The position numbers were made by a program, and so were the translations under genes. This document shows, in pieces, positions 1-6,726 of a stretch of 36,663 bases of DNA. A model generated the notes under the pieces. The model did no database searches. It was not told where the DNA came from and saw only the letters and a list, made by a program, of their open reading frames with translations. Position 1 is the first letter of the stretch, and every line of letters begins with the position of its first letter. This DNA is from Bacteroidota bacterium (GTDB lineage Bacteria > Bacteroidota > Bacteroidia > Bacteroidales > Dysgonomonadaceae): assembly GCA_023399295.1 (NCBI GenBank), contig JAEWQF010000078.1:1-36663 (forward strand), in the 5' to 3' direction.

Positions 1-1647
1 GGGAGGGTAAAAGCAGCACAACTCAAACTGCAGGTTGAGGAGCATCATCTGCTGGTGAAAGAGCAACTGAAAAGATATGCCCGGGAGCTCGAAGAGGGTC
101 ACCCCTGCCCCCTCTGCGGATCCACAAGCCATCCTGAGATCTACCGGAGTGACGATCAGGAAATACAGCTGCAACGCATCGCTGATGAGAAGAACAGGCT
201 CGAACAGCAACTCAATCACCTTGTCACGCTCAGCAAGCAGGTGACGCTGCTCAGGAGCAGGCAGGAGCAGGCCGGGGAGCATCGCGATGAGTGGAGCGGG
301 AAAGGCAAAAAGCTGCAACAAAAAATCACAGATCATATGGTGCGGTTTCACTGGGATAAGTACCGTAAGGAAGAGGAGCTGCACGACGCCTTCCTGGAGG
401 TGAAGAAGATAGAGGAAACGTTGGCCAAGCAGGAGGAGGCTCTCTTACAAACAACCTCTCAGCTGGAGCAGGAGGAGAGCAACAGGGAGCGCTACCGTTC
501 GGCACTGGAGCAGATTCGAAATGGGCTCACGGTGCAGGAGACCACGCTCACCACCCTCGGTGAACAGCTCGAAATCATCGATCCGGACGAGTACAGGGAA
601 GCTGGCTTGGAGGAGATCGAAAAAGAGCGGCAGCAGCTGTTGCAGGAACAGCAGCAGTTGGTGGAGGAGTATGTGGAGAAGAGCGATCTGTTGCAGAAAC
701 AGACGCGGGAGAAGGATGCACTGAGCAGTGCGTTGCAGATCAACAACAGAGAGCTGGTACAGGAGCAGAGAGCCATCGAGAGCCTTCAACTACAGATCGA
801 CGAGGAGCTGGCAAAAACATCATTCAAGGATCTCGGGGAGGTCCAAGCGATCCTCTCCGAAGCAATGGAACCGGAAACAGAAAAGATGAAACTGACCGCT
901 TTCAATGACCAACTGCTGCGAAGCAGATCCACCTACGATCAGTTGCAAAAAGAGATCGGCGGAAGAAGATACGATGCTGAGGCACACGGGAAGCTGTTGG
1001 ATGAAATTACCACCCTAAGGGAAAAGGAGAAGCAAAAAACGGAGCAACAGATTGAGATGAGATTGCTGCTCAAGCAACTACTGGAGAATCTGCAAAGCAT
1101 GGCCACACTGAAAGAGGCACTGGAGAAGGTGGAGGCAAGGGGTGAGCACATCCGGACCATGAAGTCGCTCTTCAAAGCGAGTGGATTCGTAAACTGGATA
1201 TCAACCGTTTACCTGCAGAATCTCTGCAACGCGGCCAACGACCGTTTCTTCCGGCTCACGCGTCAGAAGCTGAGCCTTGAGATCACGCCCGACAACAACT
1301 TCCAGGTGCGTGACTTTATGAACGAAGGAAAGGTGAGGAGCGTCAAGACCCTCTCAGGCGGTCAGACCTTCCAGGCATCGCTCTCACTGGCGCTGGCACT
1401 GGCCGACAACATCCAGCAGATCACCCGCTCCAGCCAGAACTTCTTCTTCCTCGATGAGGGATTTGGATCGCTCGACAAGGAGTCGCTCGACATCGTGTTC
1501 GACACGCTGAAAACACTGCGCAGAGAACATCGCATCGTGGGTGTGATCTCCCATGTGGAGGAGATGCAGCAGGAGATCGAGGCACACCTGCGCATCGAGA
1601 ACGATCCGGAACGGGGCAGCCTGATCTGCCGCAGCTGGGGGGAGTAG
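1..1647 (+). CDS. sbcC: Exonuclease SbcC, C-terminal part (5' end outside window)
   Basis: The reading frame is open from base 1, so the gene starts upstream of the window and about 548 C-terminal residues are present. SbcC is the ATPase subunit of the SbcCD (Mre11-Rad50-like) nuclease, which cleaves hairpins and blocked DNA ends in the cytoplasm. Near base 108 is the zinc-hook CPLC motif that dimerises the coiled-coil tips. A long Glu/Gln/Lys-rich coiled coil follows. The C-terminal ABC half-domain has the signature TLSGGQTFQASLSLALA and the Walker B/D-loop FFFLDEGFGSLD, ending with the switch histidine in VGVISHVEEM. The Walker A half and the partner sbcD are expected upstream. A GTG at base 55 could be taken as a start but lies inside the coiled coil, so it is not the true one. 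Identification is secure; the N-terminal extent cannot be seen. Confidence 0.93.
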   Translation, partial: GRVKAAQLKLQVEEHHLLVKEQLKRYARELEEGHPCPLCGSTSHPEIYRSDDQEIQLQRIADEKNRLEQQLNHLVTLSKQVTLLRSRQEQAGEHRDEWSGKGKKLQQKITDHMVRFHWDKYRKEEELHDAFLEVKKIEETLAKQEEALLQTTSQLEQEESNRERYRSALEQIRNGLTVQETTLTTLGEQLEIIDPDEYREAGLEEIEKERQQLLQEQQQLVEEYVEKSDLLQKQTREKDALSSALQINNRELVQEQRAIESLQLQIDEELAKTSFKDLGEVQAILSEAMEPETEKMKLTAFNDQLLRSRSTYDQLQKEIGGRRYDAEAHGKLLDEITTLREKEKQKTEQQIEMRLLLKQLLENLQSMATLKEALEKVEARGEHIRTMKSLFKASGFVNWISTVYLQNLCNAANDRFFRLTRQKLSLEITPDNNFQVRDFMNEGKVRSVKTLSGGQTFQASLSLALALADNIQQITRSSQNFFFLDEGFGSLDKESLDIVFDTLKTLRREHRIVGVISHVEEMQQEIEAHLRIENDPERGSLICRSWGE

Positions 1648-1687
1648 GAAACAGATGAATTGAAGGCATCTCTTTTCTCATTTTTCT

Positions 1688-1695
1688 TATCTTTG
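1688..1695 (+). promoter_or_regulatory. Bacteroidetes -7 box for the SMR gene
   Basis: TATCTTTG matches the Bacteroidetes -7 consensus TAnnTTTG exactly and lies 42 bases before the ATG at 1738. The nearest upstream TTG (1660-1662) is 25 bases away, longer than usual, so the -33 element is poor. Confidence 0.55.
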
Positions 1696-1737
1696 CACAG
1701 CATATGCCGGAGCAGATCGGCAGAAACGATTTAAATC

Positions 1738-2085
1738 ATGCACATCAACTGGATCATACTGATTGTTGGCGGACTGTTTGAGGCGCTTTTTGCCCTGAGC
1801 CTCGGAAAAATGCAACAATCCTCCGGCAGGGAGTTTTTGTTCTGGCTCCTCAGTTTCATCCTGTCTGTAAGTCTGAGCATGTTTCTCCTCTTTAAATCAA
1901 TGGGCGGCAGCAACCCCATCCCCACAGGTACAGCCTATGCGGTTTGGGCCGGCATCGGAGCTGCCGGAACGGTACTACTAGGCATCCTTGTCTTCCGTGA
2001 ACCGGTCACCCTCTGGCGTCTCTTCTTCCTTTCCACCCTGATTTTTTCAATTGTAGGGCTACAAATCACCTCCACACACCAGTGA
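1738..2085 (+). CDS. Small multidrug resistance (SMR/Gdx-like) transporter
   Basis: A 115-residue, very hydrophobic protein with four predicted membrane helices, the normal SMR length. SMR proteins work as antiparallel dimers in the inner membrane and export guanidinium or quaternary cations in exchange for protons. The essential membrane glutamate is E15, in GGLFEALF. The family block around PTGTAYAVWAGIGAAGTVLLG (residues 62-82) is clear and is closer to the SugE/Gdx guanidinium exporters than to EmrE/Qac. However, the tryptophan three residues after the glutamate in Gdx proteins is phenylalanine here, so the substrate class is uncertain. It has its own -7 box in the gap after sbcC and no guanidine riboswitch was noticed. 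It is a single gene, not a paired SMR heterodimer. Confidence 0.85.
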   Translation: MHINWIILIVGGLFEALFALSLGKMQQSSGREFLFWLLSFILSVSLSMFLLFKSMGGSNPIPTGTAYAVWAGIGAAGTVLLGILVFREPVTLWRLFFLSTLIFSIVGLQITSTHQ

Positions 2086-2145
2086 ATCCTGGCCGGCATC
2101 TAAACAGATCATGTTCTTTCTGTTCTGGGAACGGCATCCCGAAGA

Positions 2146-2187
2146 TGTTCACAACCTGTTGACAATCTGTTCGTAAGTTGTTCACAA
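2146..2187 (+). repeat. Four 9-bp direct repeats at exact 11-bp spacing
   Basis: TGTTCACAA (2146), TGTTGACAA (2157), TGTTCGTAA (2168) and TGTTCACAA (2179) start exactly 11 bases apart, so every copy faces the same side of the helix. The array ends 16 bases before the -33 element of the promoter at 2204-2235, the usual position for an activator. A 9-mer with 2-bp gaps is also the geometry of DnaA-box arrays, and the units weakly resemble TGTGNATAA. The repeat geometry is seen directly; the binding protein is unknown. Confidence 0.75.
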
Positions 2188-2203
2188 CAACAACCAAAAA
2201 TAG

Positions 2204-2235
2204 TTGCATATTCTTAGCGACTATTGTTATATTTG
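2204..2235 (+). promoter_or_regulatory. Bacteroidetes promoter for the 2.2-3.1 kb non-coding transcript
   Basis: A -33 TTG at 2204-2206 is followed after 21 bases by TATATTTG at 2228-2235, an exact TAnnTTTG -7 box with good spacing. It is one of the best promoters in the window. The start of transcription would fall near 2242. No credible open reading frame begins downstream. Confidence 0.7.
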
Positions 2236-2241
2236 CAAACA

Positions 2242-3132
2242 ACGATAACGAAACAGATCCCAAAATAGGATTTAGGAGTTACAGGAGTTCATTGACATTT
2301 TGTACACAACCGGAAGGATTGCATTCAGGAGAGGGACGGACTTGTCCGATCATGCTCCGTGTGTATGGGGATAATGGCTTCCCGCTTTTTATCGCATCAC
2401 AGGATGACAATTCTGCTACACGAACGTATCTGCTGCCGCTGCACATTGTGTGTCTCAGGGCAACAGTGGTTTCAACGAAGAAACGTGATGGTGTGATGAA
2501 AGAGAAGGTAAAACGGAAGTTTCATTCCCCTGCACGTCCAGATTAGACGGATAAAAATTTCGGGTTCTCGGAACTCTTACCGGAAAGATGAAGCCCGGAA
2601 AGAAATAATCAGGTATAAAATGGTCGTTGAAGAGTGGCAGGCCGGTTTCGGGAAAAAGGATGTTCTACTACAGCAGCAGTTCTCGTTCGCGGGAGTTACT
2701 GATGGTAAGAATGTTCGGGGCTGAATACCCTTACACGGATAAACGCTTGTTGTGCGCATCGCTGGTGACAGGTTCGCCTGTATCCTGTGCGAAGGCAACA
2801 CAATCGCGTTTGTGTATTGATTCTGCTTCACAGTCCGGAAAAAACGTATCAAACGATTGAATGTTATCGAAACGAATGATATTGTGACTTCCCTGAACAG
2901 CTAAAACAGCTTCAAACACTGTTCCAGATGTTTATCGAAGTATCTGTACTCTGAAGTATTTTGCCTGCAAAGTGGATAAAATAGACCTCCAAGTTTGTTG
3001 GATCCAAGTTGCGTTTCTCCGGGACATGCCTCACACGGCACCATAACAGCAGTTAACTGATGTGACCGTTTGGTATGAAACGATTTGAACTCCTACCCAC
3101 AAGAAGCCCCGCATCTGCGGGGCTTTTTTTTT
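2242..3132 (+). ncRNA. Candidate long structured non-coding RNA (about 890 nt)
   Basis: The stretch between the SMR and sigma-factor genes has no convincing protein gene: frames are short, the products look random, and the longest (2178-2546) starts upstream of the promoter's start point. It is bounded by a strong promoter (2204-2235) and a strong intrinsic terminator (3104-3132). It contains many local hairpins: CGGA/TCCG at 2337-2348; a GGTTC-type hairpin inside an outer TTTCGGG/CCCGGAAA stem at 2558-2601; TCTCG-TTCG-CGGGA at 2681-2694; a long interrupted stem at 2744-2808 capped by ACAGG-TTCG-CCTGT; and CTGAACAG paired with CTGTTCCAG at 2893-2927. I saw no hallmarks of RNase P RNA, tmRNA or SRP RNA. 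It could instead be several small RNAs or decayed sequence. Promoter, terminator and helices are seen; a single transcript is inferred. Confidence 0.5.
3104..3132 (+). terminator. Strong intrinsic terminator
   Basis: AAGCCCCGC (3104-3112), loop ATCT, GCGGGGCTT (3117-3125), with an unbroken run of nine T (3124-3132). It is oriented to stop + strand transcription, yet the last + gene ends at 2085, about 1 kb upstream. This is the main evidence that the intervening sequence is transcribed. Confidence 0.9.
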
Positions 3133-3136
3133 GCTC

Positions 3137-3730
3137 TCAAGTGAGTGTCAATATCATCTTATGATCAGCAGCCAGCCTGCGCATGTTGAGGATGGCATAG
3201 CGCATGCGACCCAGTGCCGTGTTGATGCTCACTCCTGTCAGGTCGGCAATCTCCCTGAAGCTCAGATCAGCATAATAACGCATCACCACCACCTCACGTT
3301 GTGTGTCGGGCAGGTGTTCCACCAGTTTCTTCACATCGCTTTGGATCTGATTTCTTACCCACTCACCCTCCACTGTCTCTTCACAGAGGGAGGAGTCATT
3401 CAGCAGATCCGTGCCCCATTCGTCGTTCGAGAAGGTCATCTCGTTTTTCTTCTGCCTGAAATAGTCGATCATCAGGTTGTGGGCTATGCGCATCAGCCAC
3501 GAGCGGAAACGGCCGCTCTCGGTGTAGCGACCCTGTCGGATGGTGGTGATAGCCTTGCAAAAAGTCTCCTGAAAGAAATCGTCCGCGAGGTTTTTGTTTC
3601 GAACGGTGTAGAGGATATAACTGAATACCACCTGCTGGTGTCTATCCAGTAGAAGATCAAACGCTTCGTCGTTGCCACCGGTATACAAAACGACCAACTC
3701 CTCATCGGTCATCGTGCTGAGAATATCCAT
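3137..3730 (-). CDS. ECF-type RNA polymerase sigma factor
   Basis: A 197-residue sigma-70 family protein of group IV. Region 2 spans about residues 22-92, with the core-binding stretch LADDFFQETFCKAI and the promoter-opening part RFRSWLMRIAHNLMIDYFRQ. Region 4 spans about residues 132-186, with the helix-turn-helix SFREIADLTGVSINTALGRMRYAI that reads the -35 element. It directs core polymerase to a small regulon. No anti-sigma factor (FecR-like or zinc-binding) lies next to it, unlike most Bacteroidetes ECF genes tied to SusCD systems; the divergent neighbour at 4032 is an envelope protein. A palindrome covers its promoter start point (3801-3822), hinting at control at transcription initiation. 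The family is certain; the regulon is unknown. Confidence 0.93.
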   Translation of the reverse strand: MDILSTMTDEELVVLYTGGNDEAFDLLLDRHQQVVFSYILYTVRNKNLADDFFQETFCKAITTIRQGRYTESGRFRSWLMRIAHNLMIDYFRQKKNEMTFSNDEWGTDLLNDSSLCEETVEGEWVRNQIQSDVKKLVEHLPDTQREVVVMRYYADLSFREIADLTGVSINTALGRMRYAILNMRRLAADHKMILTLT

Positions 3731-3800
3731 AGCTTTACTGCTTCAATTGTTATGTGCAATGTTCGGAGTAAAGTGGACCTATAGGCAATCGATTTTAGTG

Positions 3801-3822
3801 TTTGTTATTTTTCAATAACAAA
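3801..3822. repeat. Palindrome over the sigma-factor promoter start
   Basis: TTTGTTATT (3801-3809), four bases, AATAACAAA (3814-3822): a perfect 9-bp inverted repeat. It overlaps the -7 box and the predicted first transcribed bases of the minus-strand sigma gene. It may be a repressor operator, or a hairpin at the 5' end of the mRNA. Confidence 0.65.
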
Positions 3823-3849
3823 GTAAAAGAAAAAAGCGAGAACGTGCAA
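3819..3849 (-). promoter_or_regulatory. Promoter of the ECF sigma gene
   Basis: On the minus strand a TTG (3849-3847) is followed after 20 bases by TTACTTTG (3826-3819), seven of eight matches to TAnnTTTG. The predicted start is near 3812, giving a leader of about 80 bases before the ATG at 3730. Confidence 0.6.
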
Positions 3850-3858
3850 CTCCCAAAA

Positions 3859-3921
3859 GTTAAATGAGCCCTTCGATTGGTGCGTTCATAGGCCAACAAT
3901 TGAAATTTTAGTTCATTTAAC
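3859..3921. repeat. Long-spaced inverted repeat between divergent promoters
   Basis: GTTAAATGA (3859-3867) and TCATTTAAC (3913-3921) are perfect 9-bp inverted copies separated by 45 bases, with a nested TTGG/CCAA pair inside. They lie upstream of both the sigma-gene promoter and the promoter of the gene at 4032. The rest of the 300-base divergent gap (3731-4031) holds only the two promoters and the palindrome at 3801. A role as a shared control site is inference. Confidence 0.4.
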
Positions 3922-3989
3922 AATCTCCGTGCAGCGAGTTGAGTCAATATAGCGGATATGCACAATTTTTCGTTTTTTACAAAGTTTAC

Positions 3990-3997
3990 TACCTTTG
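3990..3997 (+). promoter_or_regulatory. -7 box for the outer-membrane protein gene
   Basis: TACCTTTG is an exact TAnnTTTG match 34 bases before the ATG at 4032. The -33 region is T-rich without a clean TTTG. Confidence 0.55.
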
Positions 3998-4031
3998 TAC
4001 ACAGAGTATCCATCTCTAAGTGTCAATCCTT

Positions 4032-4922
4032 ATGAGACAGTTTTATCTTCCGTTACTTTTGCTGTTCATTTGCTCATCCCTCCATGCGCAGGATATACCG
4101 GTGAAGCAGGACAGCCTCAATCTGGAGAGAGGCAGATCAACAGAGCGGCCTACCGACTCACTGACGTTCAATCGCAATGAAACAGTGCCACTACGGCTGC
4201 CCCGTCTCAATCCTGCGGAGAACCTGGCGCCACAGTTCACCCCCTACGAGCGCCATAGAATCAGCCTCAACCGGGAAAAAGGACCCTCACTGTTGCCACC
4301 CATCCATTGGAACGGCGTCGCCTCCGATTTAATAGATACGAAGAGCCGTACCGCAATCGCCACGATGTTGCCTGCACCCAACCTGCTGCTCTACAACTCG
4401 GTCACATTGGGATTGGTGGAAACACCCTTTTTTGGCAAGGCCAACTACTACAACCTGAGCGCAGGGGCACACTATCTGATCTCCCCTCAATTAACCCTGG
4501 GGGCCAGTGGCAGCTACTACTCCGATTTCGGCGTCTTGCCGCACTGGAGCACGGGGTTGAATGCAAGCTACCAGATCAGCAGAAACCTGATGATCGACGG
4601 TGGTCTCACCTACATGCAAACAGCAGACAATGCATTCTTGCTCAACCAGTCGGCAGTGATGATGGATCTTCATGGGCGCTACCGACTGAACGACGACTGG
4701 TATCTGAACGGTTATGGCGGGTTGCCGGTGTTGCAGCAAAACAACCGTCCCACATCACCCATGATGCCGATCATGAACACCCCCTACTATGGGGGGACGG
4801 TGGAGCATTGGTTCAATTCAACCACCGGTGTGGAGGCGGGTGTGGTCTGGATGCGCGATATGTTCAGCGGCAAGATGCGTCCACAACCCAAGCTGGAGCT
4901 GCTCTTCCGGCCTGGCAAATAG
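4032..4922 (+). CDS. Probable outer-membrane beta-barrel protein, function unknown
   Basis: I do not recognise a named family. Started at the ATG at 4032, the protein has 296 residues and a clean signal peptide, MRQFYLPLLLLFICSSLHAQ, with cleavage after AQ. The frame also has an in-frame GTG at 4020, but this would only add four residues in front of the signal peptide. After a polar linker (about residues 20-100) the rest consists of alternating hydrophobic/aromatic strands with Gly/Tyr turns, such as YYNLSAGAHYLISPQLTLGA, as in an outer-membrane barrel. The N-terminal linker is Pro/Arg-rich. It is transcribed alone, divergently from the ECF sigma gene, and ends at a bidirectional terminator. 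The barrel call is inferred from strand pattern only. Confidence 0.75.
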   Translation: MRQFYLPLLLLFICSSLHAQDIPVKQDSLNLERGRSTERPTDSLTFNRNETVPLRLPRLNPAENLAPQFTPYERHRISLNREKGPSLLPPIHWNGVASDLIDTKSRTAIATMLPAPNLLLYNSVTLGLVETPFFGKANYYNLSAGAHYLISPQLTLGASGSYYSDFGVLPHWSTGLNASYQISRNLMIDGGLTYMQTADNAFLLNQSAVMMDLHGRYRLNDDWYLNGYGGLPVLQQNNRPTSPMMPIMNTPYYGGTVEHWFNSTTGVEAGVVWMRDMFSGKMRPQPKLELLFRPGK

Positions 4923-4936
4923 TGTCAGCCTAAAAT

Positions 4937-4978
4937 CACAAAGAAAAGGGGACCCGATCGGGACCCCTTTTCTTTGTG
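4937..4978. terminator. Bidirectional terminator between convergent genes
   Basis: A near-perfect 42-base palindrome: CACAAAGAAAAGGGG at 4937-4951 mirrored by CCCCTTTTCTTTGTG at 4964-4978, with GATC at the centre and one A:A mismatch. A-rich and T-rich flanks within the stem give it terminator form on both strands, serving the gene ending at 4922 and the acyl-CoA dehydrogenase ending at 4996. Confidence 0.85.
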
Positions 4979-4995
4979 CAATCTTAATCAATTAC

Positions 4996-6717
4996 CTATT
5001 CTTCGGCAATCACCGGCTTGTAATAGGCCATATCCTCAATATCGGAGCGGGTGATGAAGTTGTAATTCTTCAGTACCTCAATCTCTCCGTAGTGGATATA
5101 AACCTCGGCACTGCGGCGGAACAGGGTGGCATCCTTGTTGGCATCCTGTAACAGGAGATGACCCATCACCAGGTGGGCGGCACACTCCACCAAACGGCGT
5201 GCATGAAAATCGAGGTAATCCTCATCTTTCTGGCTGATGACGAGATCGACTAGCTGCTCATACATCTCTGCCATCTGCTTCAACACCCGCTTCAACTGTT
5301 CCAGCTCGGGGGTCACCGCCATTGCTTCATAGTCTCTGATGCGCTGCAGGTAGGTGCCGGTGGTGACGTGGCGGATGGCAGCTACCACCTGCAACTGTGT
5401 TGTTCCCTCGTAGATATTGGTGATACGGGCATCGCGGTAGAGCCGCTCGCACTTGTAGTCCTTCATGTAGCCAGAACCACCATGCACCTGGATGGCATCG
5501 TAGGCATTCTGGTTGGCATACTCACTGCTCATGGCCTTGCCCAGTGGTGTAAAGGCATCGGCCAGGCGGGAGTAGCGTTTCATCTCATCCCGCTCTTCGG
5601 GTGTCAGCTTACGTTCGCGGCCGATGTCCTCCAGTGTCTTGTACATGTCCACGAAGCGACAGGTCTCGTACAACAGGGTGCGGGACGCATCGGTCTTCGC
5701 ACGCATATTGGCCAGCATCTCATAAACCGGTGGAAACTCGATGATCGCCTTGCCAAACTGACGGCGCTCCAGTGCATAATTGCAAGCCTCTCGTGTGGCA
5801 GCCTCACAGAGGCCTACCGACTGGGCCATGATGCCGAGACGGGCACCATTCATCAGTGACATCACATACTTGATCAGACCCATGCGGCGTGTGCCCACCA
5901 GCTCCGCCTTAGCGTGCTTAAATACCAGTTCGCAGGTGGGTGCTCCCTTGATTCCCATCTTGTTCTCGATGCGTCGCACATTCACACCTCCATTCTTCTT
6001 GTCGTAGACGAACATGGAAAGGCCACGGGCATCCTTGGTACCCTCCTCCGAGCGTGCCAGCACCAGGTGGATGTCGGCGTCACCATTGGTGATGAAACGC
6101 TTCACACCATTCAGGTACCACTGTTTCTCCTCCTCATTGTAGGTGGCCTTGAGCATCACCGCCTGCAGGTCGGAACCGGCATCCGGCTCGGTGAGATCCA
6201 TCGACATGGTCTCTCCTTGTACGATGCGCGGAAGGAAGCGCTCTTTCTGCTCTTCCTCTGCAAACTCATAGATTGTTTCGCCGCAGTCCTGCAGCATCCA
6301 GATATTCTGGAAGCTGGCATCGGCACGGCTTACAATGTCGGCACTCATCATGTAGGGCACCATGGGGAAGTTAAGCCCGCCATACTTACGGCTCAGGCCC
6401 ATCCCCATCAGCTCCGCCTTGTTGAGCGCATCAAGGTTCTGCTGTGTGGGTGCGGCGTAGGTCACTCTTCCGTTTTCCACGGTGGGTCCGCTGTGGTCTG
6501 CCTCCTCGGAGTTGGGTTCGATGATGTCGGCGCATATCTCGCCCACCACCTCCAGCACCTTGTCGTAGCTGTCCATGGCATCCTCGAAGTCAATGGGTGC
6601 ATAGTCATATCGTTCCCTGTCTGCGTAGTTTCTCTCTTTCAGCTCCACGATCCTCTTCATCAGCGGATGATCCAGATAGTGACGGAACTGCGGTGTATCG
6701 GTATAAAAGTTGGCCAT
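4996..6717 (-). CDS. Acyl-CoA dehydrogenase, long form with C-terminal domain
   Basis: A 573-residue FAD enzyme that oxidises an acyl-CoA to its enoyl-CoA (or works in reverse) and exchanges electrons with EtfAB. The N-terminal, middle (MSMDLTEPDAGSDLQ, residues 171-185) and C-terminal ACAD domains are clear. The last block has RRQFGKAI and the catalytic glutamate E437 in ITNIYEGTTQLQ. Classic short-chain enzymes have about 380 residues. Here there is an N-terminal extension and about 120 extra C-terminal residues, matching the long ACAD subgroup with an Acyl-CoA_dh_C domain. It is the last gene of the etfB-etfA-ACAD operon, 9 bases after etfA. Substrate chain length cannot be read from the sequence; the family is certain. 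Confidence 0.95.
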   Translation of the reverse strand: MANFYTDTPQFRHYLDHPLMKRIVELKERNYADRERYDYAPIDFEDAMDSYDKVLEVVGEICADIIEPNSEEADHSGPTVENGRVTYAAPTQQNLDALNKAELMGMGLSRKYGGLNFPMVPYMMSADIVSRADASFQNIWMLQDCGETIYEFAEEEQKERFLPRIVQGETMSMDLTEPDAGSDLQAVMLKATYNEEEKQWYLNGVKRFITNGDADIHLVLARSEEGTKDARGLSMFVYDKKNGGVNVRRIENKMGIKGAPTCELVFKHAKAELVGTRRMGLIKYVMSLMNGARLGIMAQSVGLCEAATREACNYALERRQFGKAIIEFPPVYEMLANMRAKTDASRTLLYETCRFVDMYKTLEDIGRERKLTPEERDEMKRYSRLADAFTPLGKAMSSEYANQNAYDAIQVHGGSGYMKDYKCERLYRDARITNIYEGTTQLQVVAAIRHVTTGTYLQRIRDYEAMAVTPELEQLKRVLKQMAEMYEQLVDLVISQKDEDYLDFHARRLVECAAHLVMGHLLLQDANKDATLFRRSAEVYIHYGEIEVLKNYNFITRSDIEDMAYYKPVIAEE

Positions 6718-6726
6718 AATCGTTGT

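Noticed and set aside
55..1647. GTG at base 55 as the start of a short SbcC-like protein
   Set aside because: The frame is open to the window edge and the GTG lies within the coiled coil next to the zinc hook.
2178..2546. 122-codon open frame in the non-coding region
   Set aside because: It starts upstream of the best promoter's transcription start, has no domain, signal peptide or repeat pattern, and its composition looks random.
2627..2860. 77-codon open frame in the non-coding region
   Set aside because: Random-looking Ser/Arg-rich product; the stretch is better explained by RNA hairpins such as 2744-2808.
3068..3103. tRNA-like GGTA...TACC arm with GTTCAAATC on the minus strand
   Set aside because: No matching acceptor, D or anticodon arms could be drawn on either strand.
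3795..4013. 72-codon open frame on the minus strand upstream of the sigma gene
   Set aside because: It lies over the divergent promoters, and its sequence is interrupted by control elements that explain the region better.
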